A DNA stretch of 64,000 nucleotides from Seriola aureovittata (taxonomy: Eukaryota; Chordata; Actinopteri; Carangiformes; Carangidae): positions 17,143,140-17,207,139 of the forward strand of contig NC_079384.1 in the NCBI RefSeq assembly GCF_021018895.1, given 5' to 3'. The notes below the pieces were generated by a model. That model saw only the letters and a list, made by a program, of their open reading frames with translations, had not been told where the DNA came from and made no database searches. The position numbers and the translations under genes were made by a program. Positions 55,870-64,000 of the stretch are shown here, piece after piece (the stretch's first letter is position 1; each line of letters begins with the position of its first letter).

Positions 55870-57347
55870 ATCAGCTTGAGCATGTTAACGGAGATACAGG
55901 GTTGGACTGATCCATCTGTTCCACTCTCATTTAGAAGGATTTAAATGACACACTGGGCAGAGATTAGAGAACCTTATGGACCATAATAGTCTCACAGAAA
56001 TGTTATTTATAGGTGCACGGAAACGGAATCAGATTTAAATTTGGTAACGTGGTCATCTGTCTGTTTGTTTTGTTTTTTTTATTTTCAGACTAATTTGGGC
56101 AGTGAGTCATGTGGGTAGATAAAGGTTGAGAAATGAGTTTAAGTTTGACAGCATGTAAAGATGTAAGGTTGGGCTAACAACAGATAAATATCAGGTGTAA
56201 CAGTCCTCTGCATCATCCTGTATGTTCCCCTTCATCTCTCTGTGTCCAGCTGTGAAGGGAACTGCGTCTAAGCTGGTTTGACCTGCAGCCTTGTGATCTC
56301 TTTCCAAAAAGGACCCCTCCCAAGAGCTGCCAGGAAATGAGAGAGAGAGAGACATAGAGAGGAGGTGGAGTCTGGATGAAGTGAAAGAGGGAAGAAGAAA
56401 GATCACACACACAAATTGTGAAACCACTAATGGTGTGAGTACAGCCTGACTCCCATCTAGGGATGTACCAGTATCAAATTTTAACGCAGTGATTATTGAG
56501 GCCAAAAACATCACAGTAATCACTGAAACAGAACCATTACTGCTAAAATATAGTAAAATTACTTCACACTATTAGCATCTGTGATTTAATCAAACCTAAC
56601 AAACTGAAAAAACTACCATCAAATACACTCAAAGCACCATAAACAAAAGCAGGTTGGTTGTTCAAAGTTTTAAAAATTTGACTGGAAATTACTTTAAAAG
56701 CATTGTCTGTGTCTCTGCACCTGTTCATTGTGTTTGATTTCTTCTGGGTGTTAATAGTTGTGAAAGAATCAATAGTCCCGCACAATGTTGATCAGTTGTA
56801 CTCATTTTATTTACAACATCTCAGTCCTGAGACATTCAGAGGGTAAAATGAATGAATTGTTGGAATCATAGTTTTGGGTCCATCACAGTCACAAAGTTTA
56901 TGATTTGACTTTCTGAAGTGAGAGAACTTTGTACGAAGTGTTAACTGCTGGGTCAAAAAGCAGAACATATAACAAGCCTTGTGCACAATATCTCTGCACC
57001 ACGACTAACATATACCACAGCCTGAGTTGAAGCTGAGGCATGAGGAAGAGTGTAATGCATGCTGTCCTTCACTAAACATAACAAGCCAAAACCACAGTAG
57101 CCGGAGCCTGCTTCTCTGGTCCTGCTGTGCCTCATTACATGGTAAAAACAATTGCTCCTTTATAGCTAATCAAAATAAAACTGCTAATAAAAGCAGGAGC
57201 TGTGCTTTGTTCACATTGTTCTCTGAAAACGATAATCACAGTAATGACAGTAATAGAAATTGTTACCATCAGAATGTCTCACTATGGTATTCAGTAAAAC
57301 TGGTTCCAGCACATCTCTGCTTGCTCCACCCTCCACCTGATCTCATT

Positions 57348-57348
<1 letters not shown>

Positions 57349-57387
<39 letters not shown>
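57349..57387. repeat. (AC)n microsatellite
   Basis: 39-bp AC run in intron 1. Confidence 0.95.
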
Positions 57388-57391
<4 letters not shown>

Positions 57392-58336
57392 AACCTTGTC
57401 TGCCCTAAAAATACCTGAGGAAACCTAATGCCAAACACACATTGGTGCACAAACCAGCTGCATGTATATACACACACATGCACACTCCCTTCAGATGTGA
57501 ATTACAGAGCAAAGCCAAGCACAACCACTGTCTCCAATCTTGTTTGGGTGGGTCTTTTTTTATGGTTAACTCGGGGAGGAGTGTAACCGATTTATGACAT
57601 TTTCTCAACCACCAATCCCTCCCCTCTAAAAAAGAAAAAAGACAAAGTGGAGAAAAGAATTAAGATGCAAATGTGACTCAAATAATGATGTGAAAATCAT
57701 TTCTACCCTGGGGCTGGACACACTGGTGTAATTATGACATTTTAAATAATTGTCTCTACTTAACACTCACATTTGTTGCAAAAAATCTCAATCTTTCCAC
57801 AAGACAACTAGATCCAGTACGAGCTAAAATAAAAGTGATGAAGACACACATGCTGAGCAATTCCAAAATGAATAGTGCTACAAGTTACGATGCAGATTTG
57901 TCCTACAAATCAGAATTTCTAGGATATAGTTTTAAGTCTATTTGAACTTAAATGCTAGTTTTGTTTGTGTTTTATGTCACGTTGCAGTAATGAAGGAATA
58001 TATGTGTGTGTATACTGTGTCCTATATTGGTAGTGTATGGTGCAATCCGTGGCCCATATTAGCGCAAGCTCCGCCAACACATGTCATCATTATGTGTTTG
58101 AACTTCAGGGTCATTCTAGGAATTATGAAGGGTAGGGAGATAATCTGTGGCTGTTCCACTTTTATCTCCGGGTTCATTACCATCACTGCTCTTGTTTAGA
58201 GTAACAGCAGTATGCTTCAGGGCTTATCGCCATGGCTGCTGGGTAAGGGATATCTTGACTTTCAAAAACTGGTTTTCTTATTGTCCACTCTTCTTCAAAT
58301 GTTGCAGCACAAAGCTGCTGATTTAGAAGATAAATA

Positions 58337-58490
58337 TTAAAGATGAAATGATTCGTTGATTGACAAAAAAGTAATCTATGGGTATCTATGGGAAGTCAAA
58401 ACAGGAATTTGTTCACATTTTCTGACATTTTATCGACAACAATGAGGAAATTAAGTCTGGATAATGGAAATAACCATTGCTTGCAGCCCT
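58337..58490. repeat. Dispersed repeat fragment, GGGCTGCAAC family (reverse)
   Basis: Ends CCATTGCTTGCAGCCCT, with TTCTGACATTTTATCGACAA inside; about 155 bp of the right half. Confidence 0.55.
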
Positions 58491-59045
58491 AATTCTTATT
58501 GAACTGCAGGTACTTCTTGCTATTGTGTGGTAGGAGTTCATTCTGTTGTTTGTAATACAAAGCTGATGACACATTTAGCAGTATTATTTCCCAGTAATGT
58601 CTTTCTTAGGCTATTCTTTTGGGTGTATTTGAATTATTGTCCGCCCTCTGCTGTTAAAGGGGTCAAGAGTTCTGAGTCACAGACAGAAAAAAAACTCTGA
58701 GGATAAGAGAGCTAAATAGTGTCCTGAAGCTGCTGGATCAGGCAGTTTAGCAGATGGATGTAATGATAGGTGATAGCTCTGAATGGATAAAGATGAAAAC
58801 AACAACAGTAATCTTACATCACTTTGACATTGACTTATCAAATCGTTCAGACCAAAGTCAGATGATTGCATAAAACAGTGCCAGAGCAAACAGGACGTAA
58901 CAGTTAACCACCTGTCTGCTGGTTAATAATCTGGAGCTGATTCAATACTGTAACTGCTGCGATTAATATCATATTCTGAGTACTAATTACTACTGATCTT
59001 TGCTAAGTTTTTCCACCCAACTCTTCTTACTTGTAGACACACACA

Positions 59046-59440
59046 CGGCCAAAAGTATGTGGACACCTGAACATCCAAAACATAAGCAATTTTTCAACTC
59101 ATGAGCATTAATCTTCGGCTATAAACAGCTTCCGTTTTTCACGAGAGAGTTTCCACCATATTTTGGGAGCTGGCTGCAGAAGTTTGCTCCCATTCAGCCT
59201 CAAGAGCATTAGTCGGGTCCAACACGGATGTTGCGTGATAAGGTTTGGCTCTCAGTTTGCACTCTAGATCATCCCCAAGGTGCTGGGTGGGGTTGAGGTC
59301 AGTTAAGTTCTTCCACACCAAACTGGGAAAATTATTCATTTATGGAACTTGCTTCGTGCACGGGGGTACTGTCATGTTGAACCCAACTGGAAAAGGACAA
59401 CACAAACTGTTGCTACAAAGTTGGAAGCATTTTTGCTTTA
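59046..59440 (-). pseudogene. Tc1-like transposon 3' end, family B
   Basis: The minus strand encodes DLNPTQHLGDDLECKLRAKP through NALEAEWEQTSAASSQNMVE, aligning to a Tc1-type DLNPIQHLWDELE...AEWEQIP block. The plus-strand left end carries GGCCAAAAGTATGTGGACAC, a terminal repeat found at many fish loci and mirrored at 52793-52812. 5' part of the element is missing. Confidence 0.7.
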
Positions 59441-61016
59441 AGACCCCTCTTCTAATAGCAACAAACTGTAGAAGATACTATATAGGTAAAAGGGACAGGT
59501 AGAAGAGAAATTCAGAGACAGTTGTCTGTACATCCATGGGTACATTGCAAAAAGGAAGTGCTAATAGCTAATTCAGCTCAAGTTTTAGCCCACAACACAA
59601 CTCACTGAATCCATGGCAACATTATACTTCCTGTTTATATCAACCAAAGTATTAAAGGGGACATACTGTATGCTTGAAACTAAATTAAATTGGATAATGG
59701 GGAGACTCGGCTTGTCATTGTGCATTATCTGATGTATAGCTGTTCAAGAGAACTATTAGTCAATAGTGTCTGACAAAGATCTACGCTGCTCTAGGACAAG
59801 ATTGGATGTTCTTAAACCCACCAGAAATGAGTCAAACATGCTCCACCTTTCTCTCCTCCACTACACTCATGTATAGTGTGACAGAGGCCTCCTTCACGGT
59901 CTGCAGCCATCAGACATCTGGGCTCTGCATTAGGGGATTTTCCGCTGCTTTGTAAATCCTGGTTAGTGCTAAACAGCAGCTCCCAGACTGTCTGTAGGAG
60001 ACGCAGCTCATCAGCACACAACACATCCATCCTCCCTCAGGCCCACACTAATCTTCACCCGAAATCAGAAGAGGTAGTTTCCCTGCTACCAGCACAGCCT
60101 GCCTTCAACAGGGCTGGAGCAGGGAGACGGATTATGTAACATTTTAATACAAGACTTTTTGTTATCTTCACATTCAAGATAAAAAAAAATACTCGATTGT
60201 GTGTTTCAAGAGTTTCACAACAAAGATTTTACCCTTAAAAAAAATGACAAAACTGTGTGATATCTTATGGTGATTACATCATTGCTGATCTCCTGATGAC
60301 ACAGGCTTGACTAAATCTTCTATTATCTAATAGCTCTGTTTAGAACACACGAACAAAACTCTGTCCCACTTCTTTTTTGCCCTGGAAGTGACATAATGTC
60401 ATCATATTAGACAGAGACACAGACAGAGCTCCTATCTGTCAACACAACAAAAAACCAAAACATGACAGAATCAGCTGCTGATGTTCCCATATTCTCCATT
60501 ACTGCAACCAGCCAAACACAGTCTACTGCACACACAATAAAATATTTTTGTGTACTCTTTAACCATCTTCACCTTGGAGCACTGAACTACAAAACTTATA
60601 GCAGAGCAACAATAGACTGATCACAATTCATTTCCAAACACATTTATGCTGAATATGAAGAGTACATCATCTTTACACTGTAAGGTGGCTCCACACACAA
60701 AAACACATTTATCTTGTGTATATGTAAATGCAATAACATAGTAGATTCAAGTTCAATAATTCAATATCTTTCCTCAGTTTTTAGTGGAATCATATTGTGA
60801 TGATCAAATTGTATTATTCTTTTACAAAACAAATGTCTAATTTCCAAATGAATGGTTTCAAACTAGACATGATTTAAATCTAATAAAATGAGTTTTTGTT
60901 TTACACATGTGAACACTTTTGTCAGATGTAAGATATGAAACAAAACACTTTGTTGTATCAATTTGAAGATTTTATGTGTGATTTTTTTTCTTACATTAGA
61001 TACCTGATCATGATTA

Positions 61017-61190
61017 GTACTGCAACTAATGATTTTTTTTTAAATAAATCTGCCCATTATTTTCTTGATTGATTTATTAATTGTTTGGTATAATTGGTAA
61101 ATTCCCATAACATTTCCAGAGCCCTTAAGTCCTGAATTCAAGAGTTTCTGTAAATATTTAGGTTGCCAAACATTTTTGGAGGCAGTTGAA
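61017..61190. repeat. Dispersed repeat fragment, GGGCTGCAAC family
   Basis: GTACTGCAACTAATGATTTT followed by CTGCCCATTATTTTCTTGAT; one end only. Confidence 0.45.
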
Positions 61191-61748
61191 TGTCACACTT
61201 TGATGTTGCAGCACCTTACAGACTGGTGATGGTCACTCTGGCAACATGGTTACCATGGTCACAGCTATATCTCTTTCCACACCTATTTCACTAGCTTTAC
61301 TTTATAAAGACGCCCCGCTTTTTCAGTGCTTGACATCTTAACACAGACGTCAGTCCTAGTTCAGATTCCAGAAAGAGACAGACCTGCGTGTGTTCAGCCA
61401 AGTTTAGTTTAAGTGGATTTTAGACTTTTCATGGGCAATAATGGCAACAGGAAATTATTTACAAGTTACATCTGTTCTGCATGTACTCTGGAGGACTTAA
61501 AAAACAATCCTCTTCAAGTGGCACCAAGAGTTCAACAAGCACACGCACAGACAAAGCCATGAGGCCACGCTTGAACAGTGCTCAGCTGCATGTGTTCCTC
61601 CCATTCACACTACAGGATGTTCTCATGAGGCTGGCAGGTCTGGATACTTAGGGGGAAATGGGAGCCATGTGTAAACAGCTAGGCTGCAGATCAGGTGGCT
61701 GACCCTCCTCTCTTTGCTAACTGGGACTGCAGCCATCCACCACACCCC

Positions 61749-61751
<3 letters not shown>

Positions 61752-61829
<78 letters not shown>

Positions 61830-61850
61830 ATACACACACACATATATATA
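61752..61850. repeat. Long (CA)n microsatellite with (TA)n tail
   Basis: About 72 bp of perfect CA followed by mixed CATACA and TATATA units. Confidence 0.95.
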
Positions 61851-62352
61851 CTACCACCGAGCTGTTACTATAACATGTATTTCCAGAGTAAGAGGAGGAG
61901 GATTTCACTCTGATTTAATTTCCAAAATTCAATAAAATCCTTCTGGTGAAAGCAGGAAAAAAAATAAAGGGAGGGGTTCTGGTGGTGGAGTTGAGGAGGG
62001 GAGGGGAGGGGAGGGGGTTCTTTGGACCTGGCTGTTAGCCTGATGCATAACCTGTTTACACTTTAACACACTGGCCAGCAGCGGCTGATGTAAAAATTAC
62101 AGTGGACTTGGGGGGATGACTGGATAGAAAAAAAATGAGAAAAAAGAGAAAGGAAACGATCCAAAAAGAACCAGACATTACTCAACATGCTATTTCAGGA
62201 AAGTACTATGATTTCTATCGGGGGGTAAAAGGAGGGCAGGGAAGAGCACAAAAACAGACAGATGGACATAGAACAACAGCATGAATAGACAAAGGGAGAA
62301 AATAAGGACAGGGGTAGAAAAATTATTAACTATGAGAGACTTCCTCTCTAGA

Positions 62353-63017
62353 CAGTGGTGGAAGAAGTACTCAAATCTTTTACTGAAGTACCAATATGAT
62401 GAGGTAAAAATATTATATTACAAGTATTACAATATTACTCAAAGTGCAGTAAAAGTACATAAATATTATTAGCAAAATGTGTTTAAAATATCAAAAATAA
62501 AGGTACTTGGCCCTTATATTATTAAATTGTTGCTGCTCGAGGTGGAGGTAGTTTTAACTACTTTATATGCAGTTAGCCAGTTTAGTTTAGTGATGATTTT
62601 TGGAAACGTTATAGATTTTAAATGTTTTATATTTTTGCATCTTATGTTTTATGCTTTTAATTACCTGGTTCTGTGAGGAACAACACTTCATTATACCATA
62701 TGTGTATTTGGTTGGATATGGTTGGAATGACCATCTGAGAGGTTTAGAGGGGAAATCACCATTATGTGGAACTGCTATCAGCTCATAGACATCCCCATTT
62801 GATAAGCTTATCTGGGTTTTTAATGTCAAATCTTAATGTGGAACATAATTAGTAACTGCAGCTGTCAGATAAATGTAGTGCAGTAAAAACTACAATGTTT
62901 CCCTGTGAAATGTAGTGGGGTAGAAGTATAAAGTAGCATTAAATGGAAATAATTAAGTACAAGTAACTGTACTTAAGTACAGTAATTGAGTAAATGTACT
63001 GAGTGACTTTCCACCAG
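62353..63017. mobile_element. MITE-like element with CAGTGGTGGAA-type ends
   Basis: The left end is CAGTGGTGGAAGAAGTAC and the reverse complement of the right end is CTGGTGGAAAGTCACTCAGT, both flanked by runs rich in AAGTACT/AGTAC words. The right arm contains CTACATTTATCTGACAGCTG in reverse, familiar from a very abundant teleost repeat. Non-coding, 665 bp. Confidence 0.65.
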
Positions 63018-64000
63018 CTTGTTAAAAAGAAAAACGGTGCACTGAATAGTGGCAGTAAATCCAGCCCGGTGTGTGTGTCGCTGTGTGACTGTGAAGTGAT
63101 GCGAGAGGCTGGCTGTGAAAGTGAGTAAACTGTTCCACCCCCACAGAGGCTCGGGCATAGCTCCAACAGGTGGACAGGAGAACAATACAACACTGTAGGA
63201 AGCAGAGGATGACATCACAGCGGCCTAGGACACACACGTACACAAAGAAAAAACACCCCTACAGTCACAACCACACACACACACAAACATGTGCAACCTC
63301 AGCCATCTGAGTCACACGCATCATTAGGGATTTCCAAACACAGCACCATGCAAGCTGATTCGAGAAAAACTCAGCACTCATTACTTCAGTGAATCAGGTT
63401 CACATAAGAGATAAGAGCGCCGCATGAATGCATCACATATCAAGTGTGTGTGTGTCAGAGAACAAGGCTTCTGGGAAATTGTGATGGGGGTAATGTTGCA
63501 GACAGAGGATGTGGCTGCTTCTTAAATCATGAGCCAGACAGCTTTAATATGATGCCTACCAACATCAAATACTCTACTGAGACTGAGTACAAATTATTCT
63601 TCCAAGATAATCATTTTAAATCCTGAATAAAAAAAAAAAAAAGGCAACCAGAACATGAATAGAAGCTGAATAGAGAGTGAAGTTCATAATTTCCACACTG
63701 TTGAACAGGTTCATCAAGAACATTAAAGTGGCTTGATCTGACCTCAGTCCTCTACACGAGTAAATCCGAGGGCTGGGTAGAATCTAACATTTTAAATACC
63801 GCTGGCACTACAATACCTGAGTTTTGTTACTGATAGTGAAACCTGTTTTATAATAACATCTATAAAACCTGATAGACGGTTAAAAAAAGGATAGAAATTA
63901 ATGCAGCAGAACCAGAGATATTGTCTTTTTCATTCCACACATTCTTCTTTCTTAAGAAAACCATGGTGCCTACATTGCCAACAATGCAACTCAGCCTCAG

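Larger units (their letters stand above)
50770..64000 (-). other. myo1d intron 1 (partial)
   Basis: More than 13 kb to the window edge. Contains MITE-like elements (50896-51058, 52071-52396, 62353-63017), Tc1-like relics (52548-52815, 54930-55160, 59046-59440), dispersed repeats (53938-54236, 58337-58490, 61017-61190), a LINE-type tail (53770-53830) and microsatellites (55766, 57349, 61752). I searched the minus strand for the expected first coding exon (EFGKADFVLMD-like) and did not find it, so the promoter and start codon are outside the window. Confidence 0.7.

Noticed and set aside
55598..55879. 93-codon frame ending in a REEKR repeat
   Set aside because: It is produced by the AGAGA pentanucleotide repeat; nothing upstream looks coding.
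1..64000. CRISPR arrays, operons or prophage-like modules
   Set aside because: Tandem repeats present are micro- and minisatellites without unique spacers, and gene structure is eukaryotic throughout.

Overview
The window is vertebrate nuclear DNA, almost certainly from a ray-finned (teleost) fish. One large gene with canonical GT-AG introns fills it. The introns are AT-rich and crowded with CA/TG microsatellites and with short dispersed repeats typical of teleosts: MITE-like elements, decayed Tc1-like transposons, a tRNA-derived SINE and a LINE 3' end. There are no bacterial-type operons, no rRNA, no stand-alone tRNA and no CRISPR array.

The gene is myo1d (unconventional myosin-Id) on the minus strand, so the protein reads from high to low coordinates. 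I could place 19 consecutive coding exons, called exons 2 to 20 on the assumption that one coding exon lies upstream. They run from 50769 down to 5328, join in frame through every junction, and encode 869 complete codons of a protein of about 1006 residues in mammals. Seen in order are the P-loop (split between exons 2 and 3), switch I (exon 4), switch II (exon 9), the end of the motor (exons 10-16), two IQ motifs (exons 16-17) and most of the basic lipid-binding TH1 tail (exons 17-20). The start-codon exon (about 31 residues) and the last roughly 100 residues were not found and should lie beyond the right and left edges respectively.

Layout, left to right: intron 20 (1-5327), exons 20-17 (5328-7434), a 10 kb repeat-poor intron 16, exon 16, a 7.9 kb intron 15, exons 15-12 (25567-29073), a 14.3 kb intron 11, a dense exon cluster 11-2 (43406-50769), and more than 13 kb of intron 1 to the right edge. 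Intron 15 holds the one other credible gene: an intact intronless ORF at 21621-22604 (minus strand, same as myo1d) for a 327-residue, strongly coiled-coil, basic-ended protein that I do not recognise.

The best candidates for something undescribed are this nested coiled-coil gene, including a phase-compatible splice acceptor just upstream of its ATG that could join it to myo1d exon 15, and the UG/CA microsatellites that sit against the splice sites of three short frame-preserving myo1d exons (5, 6 and 13).
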